A stretch of 64,000 nt of DNA. Source: Phallusia mammillata (Eukaryota > Chordata > Ascidiacea > Phlebobranchia > Ascidiidae). The notes below the pieces were generated by a model, which made no database searches, had not been told where the DNA came from, and saw nothing but the letters and a program-made list of their open reading frames with translations. Every line of letters starts with the position of its first letter. The stretch's first letter is position 1. The translations under genes and the position numbers were made by a program. The DNA lies in the NCBI GenBank assembly GCA_003260075.1, contig QLIY01000699.1, forward strand, positions 23,013 through 87,012, read 5' to 3'. This document shows, piece after piece, positions 50,340 through 59,716 of the stretch.

Positions 50340-50450
50340 GCCTGTTTAGAGCTCAGTAGGTAGACGGCGAGTTCTAGAAAGAATTCAGTTGTGGGTTCGT
50401 ATCCCACCGCAGGCTAAAATCTAGCCTGTGCCTTGGCTTATGTGAATAGT
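50340..50450 (+). mobile_element. tRNA-derived SINE-like element
   Basis: Acceptor-like gcctgtt (50340-50346) pairs with cgcaggc (50408-50414) at 6 of 7. The box A region is gagctcagtaggtag. The T arm is perfect (gtggg ttcgtat cccac) with box B ggttcgtatcc. The anticodon stem pairs imperfectly around an 8-base loop. The tail continues aaaatctagcctgtgcc. The D arm is irregular, so a SINE head or tRNA pseudogene is likelier than a working tRNA. Confidence 0.55.
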
Positions 50451-50983
50451 TGGGAGAATGACTTGATTCGGTACTACGCTTTTAATTGACCTGGCTTAAT
50501 ATTTCCGTTGGAATATAAGGTATGTTTGGGTGAGATACGCAATTCCTGCAAATGCGGTCGTCAAGAAAGCTGTTGACCAGATAACTATAATAATGTTTAA
50601 CACACAGTGTTTTTTCATGCGCCAAACCAAATTGCCTTAGTTCAAAAAATAACCTTTACCGCTTAGCACAAAAACGTTTTGTTTTAACAACACAGGTATT
50701 AAAAAAGTGATTTAAATAACTATGAACAGCGATAAAAAATGGGGGGAAAACTCCTGAAAACAAATTTGTTCCACAAGCGTGTTGCAAAACGGCACTTTAG
50801 ATTCGCCTTGCGGTGGAATTGCATTACTGTAGTTATATTATGTCTCCTAATTATGCACCAAAACACATTTTACTGGAAAATCTCTACATACATATACACT
50901 TGCAAGTGCAATGTCATAGCAGACTACAAGAATCAGCCTGTGTAACTGGCTGGTGACCGACGGATCTGTCTACACTTATCAAA

Positions 50984-51151
50984 TATACAAAATATACTCT
51001 GAAAGAGCAGCAGACGATCAGCGTCAGTGTATTTGAATAAGACGGAAACTGACGATGCCCAAATAGGCGAAATTAATATTTCTGTTTTTCAAAAATAAAA
51101 CATTACACTGACGCTGATCGTCTGCTGCTCTTTCAGAGTATATTTTGTATA
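50984..51151. repeat. perfect 48-bp inverted repeat, 72-bp spacer
   Basis: Arms 50984-51031 and 51104-51151 are exact reverse complements (tatacaaaatatactctgaa ... gcgtcagtgta). The whole could fold as a long hairpin. A foldback MITE with TA-rich ends is the simplest reading; a small-RNA precursor is an alternative. Confidence 0.85.
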
Positions 51152-51589
51152 CATATACACTTTGGCGAAAAAAAAAACTTTTGCGAAAAATTCTAAATTT
51201 CATTAGCTAGCGACAAGAAATGGCTAAAGGTTGAGCTTTATGTTATTTTCATTGAGTTGTTAAATTTAGAGACATTTACGGTTTAATATTTCATTTAGGA
51301 TTAGGCCTTTGTATTGGCCAAAAAGCAACAGACTCTTCTAACAACAGTCAACTCACATAACAGTAATACGCAATACAACTGCAACAAAAAAACGTAAATA
51401 CTATTCAAATCAGGGTCAATAAATGAACGTATTTATATAAAGTATTTTTATGTTGTGTATGATACAGTTGGTTTAAGATTTGATTTTAACCTTTTTTAAA
51501 GTCAAAAGCACAATACTTCGCGGAAGAAATTATTTGCATATTTAAAATGGCACTTAGCTTTCGTTTCTTACCTTGCTTATACCAAGCGC

Positions 51590-52030
51590 GAACCTCCTGT
51601 CGTTATGCTTAAAACTTTAAAATGTGTGCCTAACACTCCACACTGGGTTTGTCGACTGTTTTATCTTGATGTCTATTTATTTTTAAAAACCCGCCAATCT
51701 TAAACATGGCTTTAAGGAAACTGTACGTCTCTCATTTTGTTATGTCCAAGATTTGTAATATATGTGATGATTTATGACGTAATTATACGCTCGAGTTATT
51801 TGCCACTACGTAGTCTTTTTTGCACATGCCCACTATGCTTTGGAGGTCATTTGAGTTACGCGCGCTTGCTATCCGGTTGTGCTTTTGCTCATGGGAATAA
51901 AACACTGTAACGGCGATTTAGTAATGGAATATCCAAGCAACAAACGGGAAATGGATTTCCACAATCAAAACGTTGCAGAAAACGTTTGAAATCGACGACA
52001 AATGATTGAATAGCCGTTTGTGGCTCTTTT

Positions 52031-52114
<84 letters not shown>

Positions 52115-52740
52115 AACATGGAAAAATGCACTTATCTTCTTTACATCGGTCAGGTTGGATGGGACATTTATAATACATGGAAATTCAGTAATGTAAAACG
52201 CACAAATCCGAAGGTAGTTCTTAATTTGATTCATACTGCAAATCTAAGAGGAATCTAGCAATGGACCGACATACTTTTTTTGGAAGAAATAACTAGGACC
52301 ATGAAACAGTTGATGCTTATGCAAACTGTTGGCAAATCACTGTAAAATCGTTGATAATCAAGAGAGTCTTTTTAAAAGATCAAATTATTTGTGGGATTAT
52401 AGAATTGATAGAATGGTTCAAAGAATGTTACAGGAACCGGACATGCCTCAAAACCAGTGCATCGACGCGGCTCGGGGAGTTGAATTCGTGCAGCGGCAAT
52501 TAACGTCTTTAATCAAGGACTAGGTCTACAATTAATGCTTTGGGGATTGTACCTCGACATTCTACACGTGATCCCCGCAAGCGCTGTTCCAAACGTGGAA
52601 CTAGGCATAGTTGTGAATGGCGCAACAGAAACTTATACTGCTGGAATCAGAACGTTTACCCATCAGATTCAAACTTCTCACCTATAATACAGCTCGGGAC
52701 GTGTACCACTAATTTAATGCTTGAAACCTAACGAGCCTGG
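51590..52740 (+). mobile_element. gypsy-type LTR retrotransposon relic, sister of 45.5-46.9 kb
   Basis: LTR-like end with aataaaacactgtaacgg near 51896, then broken gag including EPDMPQNQCIDAARGVEF and QRQL at 52435-52505. Many stops. The 81-G run at 52033-52113 is a probable gap. It aligns along its length with 45490-46560, showing a shared segmental duplication. Confidence 0.6.
52033..52113. other. probable assembly gap written as 81 G
   Basis: Uninterrupted G run inside the retroelement relic. Confidence 0.8.
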
Positions 52741-53872
52741 CGTAAAGCAGTGCGTTTTGAGCAATCTCATCTCGAGCAATCTCAAAATTGCTATTCTACA
52801 TCAGTTTAGTCTGCATTAAAACAGTTGAAATAAGCTTAAGTTTTTTTTTCACGCAAATATTTATTTGGTACACATGTGAATCTATTGACACCTGCATTGC
52901 TGCACAGGAATCATGGTTAGTATTTGCTAATTACTTTTATTTTCGCCGGAATTACGGATGTTTTAGCTCCTTAACAGTCTATTTCTTGTTTTAGTTAATG
53001 CCCATTTGATAAAGCATTTGCCCTTTATTACTGTTCTGTTTGGAACGTAGTCAGACATACTTAAGTTGTAATTAAACATTACGTTTGCAGCTAAAAACCA
53101 AACATTAGACATTGTACCTTGTTTACTTTACTTTATGACTATTGACTTTATCTACAGACTATAGTCTGTAATGTAAAATGATTTGTCAAGATATAAAATA
53201 TATTTGGATGGTGACACGCAATTCTGCATCGATAACCGGACTAAAGGAAGTGTTTTCTCATATAACTGTCAACATGTTTAACACAGTGTTTTTTTTGCGC
53301 CAAACCGAATTTGTCCTGCATCAAACTTGTAGCTACCTGAAAATAAATCTGTACCGCTCAGCACAATGTTTTGTTTTAGTAACAACAGTTTTCAAAATTG
53401 AAATTGCAAAGGTGCATGCTCCCATTTGATTCACAGATTAGGCCAAAAAGACCTCGAAATTTATACTTTGATTGTTACATCGTGTCGAAATATTTCGTGA
53501 TTTGATTAGTTTTACGAGATTGCCATTTTATTGCATGGCTCACCAACGTCAAAAATTTCCTTTTAACACAAGCTACTTAGACCTCATGACATCACATGCA
53601 ATTCAATAGTCTGCTTGACTGACAGTCTGCTATGTTGACCGCCGAGTCCATGGCCAAGCTTTGTGTGTTTTATTGCCGTTTAAATTCACGGTTTTGAATT
53701 ACAATCAGCGTTGAGACTTTGTATTGGTCAAGCGACTCAGACTCTCGAAGTTTTTTCAAACACTCGGGAGACATCTAACGGATTTTACGGTACAAGAAAT
53801 ACAACTATAGACCATGAAATAAACTGTGAATGACATTTAAATCGGCGGTTTAGGAATATTAAATGCAAACAA

Positions 53873-53967
<95 letters not shown>

Positions 53968-54211
53968 TTTGCATCTTTTTATTGCAACAAGGCTACGTTA
54001 CTCAGTTTACATAGCTCAAGCGCGAACGCCTTCTATTTGCCTAAAAATGTATCAAAACTTTTTTCTTTAAAACGTTTTCAACTATATTTCCAGTAAGCGC
54101 GATGAAGAACAATCATGAGTAGATTAACATCAAAAATCAATTACAAATATACACAGTTTTTTATACTTTCTTCATTACATACATCTACATTGCAATCACA
54201 CTACTTTAAAT
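52741..54211. other. spacer, duplicated from 46.9-48.3 kb
   Basis: No gene. Segments near 53530-53660 and 53990-54090 match 47260-47390 and 47650-47760. A 93-G run at 53873-53965 is a probable gap. Confidence 0.55.
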
Positions 54212-54615
54212 TTACTGTATGCCAGCATAGTTGCACCAAGCTCCTTTGTTCGTACATTCTAACACCAACCTAAGGTTTACACGACCAAAATGATTACTCA
54301 GCATGTTTACGACAGTTAACTACGGAACAGACTCATATGACTTGACAAAACCATGCCCATATTCTACCGATCTTTCGTTTTTCAATATACCCGTTTGTAT
54401 ACATATACCACTTTCACCTAGGTTTGGAATGTTTACACCACTCAAACTCGCTAAATCAGCAGGTTGTGAATCATTTCGATGCGTAAAGGCAACCCCACGC
54501 ACCAGTAAATCACTCGTAACGTTTTGGGAAACTTGTTTGATTTTGTTAACGGTGCAATCTGTAAAGGCCCGTTGAAGGAGCCACTCTGCGTCTGTGCTTT
54601 CACTTTCATCCATTT

Positions 54616-54663
<48 letters not shown>

Positions 54664-54815
54664 AGGGTTCACCAAGATTCTCCACCTAACTTCACCCATA
54701 CAATAACACATCATGTTTCCTAGTTTATATGCTGCGTTGGGGTATTCAAGAGTCACCGAAAACTTGTATTTTTTAACACGTGGTGCTACAGAATCTTTTG
54801 TTGATAACTGTGCAT
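54212..54815 (-). pseudogene. type A family pseudogene (lost start frame, nonsense codon, internal gap)
   Basis: Closest to the copy at 48393. Reads KDSVAPRVKKYKFSVTLEYP, a YKLGNMMCYCMGEVRWRILV block, then the 45-G run (54618-54662), then CTVNKIKQVSQNVTSDLLV, VAFTHRNDSQ, a VEYGHGFVKSYESVP block, an in-frame TAG at 54320-54322, and finally SNHFGRVNLRLVLECTNKG and WCNYAGIQ with TAA at 54212. The ATG at 54815 is out of frame by one base, as if one G of ATGG had been lost. Confidence 0.7.
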
Positions 54816-57354
54816 TATGATAAGTATTGTTAGTAACTGTGTAGCTGCAAATGTAATGTCTTACATAAGTTTAATTTGTGTGCCACATTTAGTATATTAT
54901 GAAAAGGTTTTCTCCTTTAACTTGGCAATCAAATTTGTTCATCTTAACAATTCTTATGTACACTAAATCACACAACCTAATCGCATATCTGCTAACAAAG
55001 GTTTGTTAGTAAAATTTTGACAAAGATTTGAACAAGATAACTTTTCGTGTGCGAATTACAATCATGATGTCTATAATGCAAACGATGCCATCTGAAGTCT
55101 TTGACTCCATTTTTGTGCGTGCAACTCGGCAACATCAATCTTTGACCATAATGCAAATTGTGAAACGAAAACACCTATCTCGCAATCAGTTATGGCAAGC
55201 GTTGTGTCTAGTTGTTGTTAGTGTTTGTATTTACATTACATCCACCCAACGCTGGTTGGTTTAATGCAAGCTATCGAAATGTACAGCAAGATTGGCCTTT
55301 TTCGTTATCCCGCGAAAAAGTTTGCTGCAGTGTTTTTCCACCAACGTTGTTGCCTTTAAAATCAACAGTGTTGTTTGCTAACAGTGCAAGAATTTGTACT
55401 GGTCGAATGATATGCTGTGGAAACTTGCTTAACGTGTGATACATTGTTAACGGACTTTGGCCTTGTTTAATGTAAATATTTAAAAAAAGTAGGACTAGCA
55501 ACCGTTTAGCTTATTGGGTGATACATTTAAGCCCGACTTAATCTAGTGGTAGTCCGCTATAATCCACGTCTTCTGCCACCACGATCGCAGCTTTGTTTAC
55601 CCTACGATCGCAGCTCAGTACGCAGCTTTGCCAATAACAGATTTAGCGTTTAAAATCAGCATTGTTGTTTCCCGGTGGCCTAAAACTTTGCAGTTAGCTT
55701 GTTTATGATTCTCTCTGTCATAATATAACGTATGGCTGCTCTACCAGAAAAATTACCAAAGTGGGCTTACTTTTACAATAATGCGTTTTAAATAAAATCT
55801 TTAATTTGATTTTTAAGCTAAAACAAGGGGGGGGGGGGTCTGCAAACTGTTGTACACTAGTAGTACAAAGAAAGTTTAAAATGTAAAACCTGTCATACTG
55901 TATCACTTGCATACCACAGGTCGGCTTTGTTATCACTGAAATTTGTACAAAACGTGTAGCATTTAAATCACGGTCACTAAACGCTAACTTGTATATCATA
56001 AAAAAATAGGCCACCAAAACTTTGCAGTTAGCTTGTTTACGATTCTCTCTGTCATAATATAACGTATGGCTGTTCTACCAGAAAAATTACCAAAGTGGGC
56101 TTACTTTTACAATCATGCGTTTTAAATAAAATCTTTAATTTGATTTTTAAGCTAAAACAAGGGTTAATTCGATTACAACACGAGCGTACAAACGCTTCAT
56201 GGCCGATCCCAGTTGTGAATGTATGATTATCGACCCTACAAACCAAATTTAAAAAGGCATTGCAGCTAATTTAAAGTAATACTTTCAAATCACAGACAAC
56301 AAGGTCCAGTATCTTGTCAGTGCTGGACTTTACTGCTACTATACTTCTGAACTAAAGGAACCTAAAATCTAGTAAACCTTCACTTGGCCTGAACACAAGA
56401 CCGACATTTTAAGTTTGAATCATAGGGAAGACATATACCTTGTCTTGCGAACGTAACCCATTGCTCTACAACGTTTGATAACGTTTCCCGCCTTTTTTGT
56501 ATGGTGTTTTAGCGTTTGCTGTTTAAACATTTGCTTTTATGGTTATTAAGTTAACTATACTCGATGTTGTCTGACGCGTATATCTGACTTAATGACGTTT
56601 TGCTGTAATAATACAAAATTATATTAATGATGAAATGGCTTTGTATGGCTAAAGTAACCAATCGTGAAAAAGGATTTCATTAAAGTCGGTGATATTTTAG
56701 TCGGGCATGTAAGATAAAACAAAATTCTTGAGAAGAGGATGTACACCTCAGAACAAACTCAGATGCTTTAGTTTGAACTTCTTCGTTTCTAAATTGTTTG
56801 CAACAAAATATAAATTTGGGAACATTTTCAGCGATTGATTTACTGTATTTTTGTGTTACAGTTGTAATGTTGTTGTCATAATGTTTGAAAATGTTAAGTT
56901 AGTAACGTTTCCACATCGGTGACGAAACAAACAGCGTTTTTGCGGGTTTTGCAATTTTTTCACGGCCAAGCACTTTCCTAACGTTCCGACATTTTGTTAA
57001 ATTTGTAACTGATTTTTTTCTGTACCCTACAAAACATGTTACAGAGACCTGTTTATATATATTTTATTGGTTAAAATACGACACACTGCAAATCCTTTAA
57101 GCTACACTACAAAAATCATATAATGCCAGAATAAAAAAAGCACATTTTCTTGAACAAGAAGTAAAGATGAGCTACAAAGCGATGCATTACAAAATGATAC
57201 AGTACAGTTCGTTTTTTGTGAACTTCAGTCATTTTTGTGTAAAAAAATACTTTATTTGATCATATAAATCTATTTTATATGCTACAGTAATAAAATGTAC
57301 AACATAAACTAGATAATTAGTAAAGATGTGAAAGCTATCACACTTAAACGTTTC
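54816..57354. other. spacer with duplicated segments
   Basis: No gene. Segment 55296-55470 resembles 42460-42600. Around the 12-G run at 55827-55838 the flanks (near 55685-55826 and 56020-56165) repeat. 56160-56600 is a diverged copy of 28640-29060. Short acgatcgcagct repeats near 55580-55625. Confidence 0.5.
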
Positions 57355-57911
57355 TTATTGTTGTTGGAAATGTGTTTGGGGGATTTCTATTTCTGCAAAT
57401 TTAAGCCATTGTTCTTTCTTCAAACAATTGGCAACATACACCAAATTTTTTTGACCATAACAGTTTCCTAGGCGTTCCGCCATCTCCAGCAAACCAACAT
57501 CATTTTCAGATTCAGCAAAACCATAAACACATCCACTATCGCTGTTCACTGGACCTGTTCTAATCCACACACCGGAGCCGTTGATTTCAAACCTTTCTTC
57601 ACTAGTTGGTGGTAATGAATTTTCGGGAAACCGAAAGGTTATGGAAAATTGTTTAGAATTTACTTTTCCAGGTGAAGCATTGATTGCTGTCATTATTCCT
57701 ACATTTGTACATTTTGTAAATGTTTTAGAAATAGCTTCCTTTCCTTCATCTTTTTCAAACTCTACCGGTTCTCCTCGCCCGTTTAAAATTTTGTATTTTT
57801 CCACTGTTCCACTTACGTTGACGCTATACGCTTCTTCAAGATTTACTCGCCACATGTAACCATCAGCAAAACTTTTTTCAAGAGAATAATAAATTAAAAG
57901 CCCATTTGCAT
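57355..57911 (-). CDS. type B family member, lacking N-terminus at a gap
   Basis: Open frame of about 185 codons: SFADGYMWRVNLEEAYSVNV, GTVEKYKILNGRGEPVEFEK, ISKTFTKCTNVGIM, KQFSITFRFPENSLPPTSEE, CVYGFAESENDVGLLEMAE, GQKNLVYVANCL and KKEQWLKFAE, ending PQTHFQQQ with stop at 57355. Very similar to the intact type B gene at 35362. The 10-G run (57912-57921) removes its first 35-40 codons; the sequence right of the run may be its start or that of a sister gene. Confidence 0.6.
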
Positions 57912-57921
57912 GGGGGGGGGG

Positions 57922-58118
57922 TTTACGTCGACGCTATATGTTTTGTCAAGATTTACTCGCCACATGTAACCGGCAGCAAAACTTTTTTCAAGAGAATAAT
58001 AAATTAAAAGCCCATTTGCATAATAGTCTCGTTTGTCGGGCAGTATTGCAGAAAACCGGTAAATTTTTTGCATATCAGGAATGCTTGCGGTAATGTGCCG
58101 TGAAGAATATGTAGCCAT
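57922..58118 (-). CDS. type B family N-terminal fragment with start codon
   Basis: ATG at 58118 opens MATYSSRHITASIPDMQKIY, then RFSAILPDKRDYYANGLLIY, YSLEKSFAAGYMWRVNLDKT and YSVDVN, ending at the G run. Where it overlaps the piece at 57840-57911 the two differ at several residues (EEAYSVNV against DKTYSVDV), more than simple alleles usually do, so two paralogues may have been joined. Confidence 0.55.
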
Positions 58119-58329
58119 AGTATATTTACCTGAAACCTGCGTTTTACCTGAAAAAGCAAAACATATCTAATGACATTGTTTAAATGTTTATGTTTTTTGT
58201 TTCTACGCCGAAAAAGCATACATTTAAAAATGTGTCCACAAATCAATGCAAGTGTCAATCACGTAGTCGCAAATGTAACAAACATTTCTATACTTTCAAT
58301 ACTGGAATATGCTTGTTAATACTAATCTT

Positions 58330-58440
58330 ATGTACTTTTAATCTACTGCATATCAGATTTGTTGCACCATTCTACTGGATTTGTGGTTTCGGACACACCT
58401 AAGGTTTACAGGGCCAAATTATCATTGAAATTGATATTTG
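58330..58440 (-). pseudogene. relic of the clustered gene family (C-terminal part)
   Basis: With one frameshift the minus strand reads TNPVEWCNKSDMQ then stop, as at 42.3 kb, with GPVNLR upstream. Lies directly upstream of the type B fragment, within a segment that recurs at 59.34-59.70 kb. Confidence 0.45.
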
Positions 58441-58609
58441 TTAACGTCTATACCTGCCCCGTTTAATATAATCTAGTTTAATTTCAGATCCAGCGAACCC
58501 GTAAATAATCGCGATACCTTTGCTGCGTTAAGATAGACCTTTTCGTTATTTCACGATAAAAGTTCACTACAGTATTTTGCCACTGAACGTTGTTGCTTTG
58601 GGGGGGGGG

Positions 58610-59200
58610 ATCAAACTCTACCGGTTCTCCTCCCCCGTTTGAAATTTTGTATTTTTCCACTGTTCCGGGGGGGGGGTGCCTAGCTGAAGCGCCATCTCCA
58701 GCAAACCAACATCATTGTCACATTTAGCAAAACCATAAACACATCCTCTATCGCTGTTCACTGGACCTGTTCTAATCCACACAGCGGAGCCGTTGATTTT
58801 AAACCTTTCTTCACTAGTTGGTGGTAGTGAATTTTCGGGAAACCGAAAGGTTATGGAAAATTGTTTAGAATATACTTTTCCAGGTGAAGCATTGGTTTCT
58901 ATCATTATTCCTATTCCTATGTTTGTACATTTTGTAAATGTTTTAGAAATAGCTTCCTTTCCTTCATCTGGGGGGGGGGCAAATCTTTTTTCACTAGTTG
59001 TTGGTAGTGAATTGTCGGCAAACTGAAAGGTTATAGAAAACTTTTTCGATTTTACTCTCCCAGGTGGATCATTATTTGTTATCCCTATTTTGACATTTGT
59101 ACATTTTGTAAATGTTTTAGAAATAGGTTCCTTTCCTTCATCCTTATCAAACTTTACCGGTTCTCCTCCCCCGTTTGAAATTTTGTATTTTTCCACTGTT

Positions 59201-59288
<88 letters not shown>

Positions 59289-59330
59289 ATATCAGGAATG
59301 CTTGCAGTATTGTGCCGTGAAGAATATGTA
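58610..59330 (-). pseudogene. patchwork of type B family fragments joined by gaps
   Basis: Four pieces separated by G runs: 58610-58666 (VEKYKISNGGGEPVEF), 58677-58969 (ISKTFTKCTNIGIGIMIETN, FRFPENSLPPTSEERFKING, CVYGFAKCDNDVGLLEMAL), 58980-59202 (VEKYKISNGGGEPVKFDKDE, FQFADNSLPTTSEKRF) and 59286-59330 (YSSRHNTASIPDM). The order is not collinear and the central region is present twice with different sequence, so at least two gene copies are involved. In the last piece the start codon corresponding to 58118 is ATC instead of ATG. The long continuous frame across the runs is an artefact. Confidence 0.6.
59203..59285. other. probable assembly gap written as 83 G
   Basis: Uninterrupted G run within the type B patchwork. 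Confidence 0.8.
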
Positions 59331-59339
59331 GCGATAGTA

Positions 59340-59706
59340 TATTTACCTGAAACCTGCGTTTTACCTGAAAAAGCAAAACATATCTAATGACATCGTTTAA
59401 ATGTTTATGTTTTTTGTTTCTACGCCGAAAAAGCATACATTTAAAAACGTGTCCACAAATCAATGGAAGTGTCAATCACGTAGTCGCAAATGTAACAAAC
59501 ATTTCTATACTTTCAATACTGGAATATGCTTGTTAATACTAATCTTATGTACTTTTAATCTACTGCATATCAGATTTGTTGCACCATTCTACTGGATTTG
59601 TGGTTTCGTACACAGCTAACGGTTAACAGGGCCAAATTATCATTGAAATTGATATTTGACGTCTATACCTGCCCCGTTTAATATAATCTAGTTTAATTTC
59701 AGATCC
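59340..59706. repeat. near-identical duplicate of 58119-58490
   Basis: Upstream flank of the type B copies, offset about 1.2 kb, differing at a few per cent of positions; it includes another C-terminal family relic near 59550-59650 (NPVEWCNKSDMQ). A more diverged third copy lies at 42060-42420. Confidence 0.7.
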
Positions 59707-59716
59707 GGGGGGGGGG

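Noticed and set aside
51889..52258. Poly-proline and poly-glycine proteins across long G runs (also at 7323, 41957, 46492, 53863, 58618)
   Set aside because: They exist only because gap placeholders are written as G.
58618..59475. Single 285-codon frame across type B pieces
   Set aside because: It crosses four G runs and joins non-collinear fragments; not a real protein.
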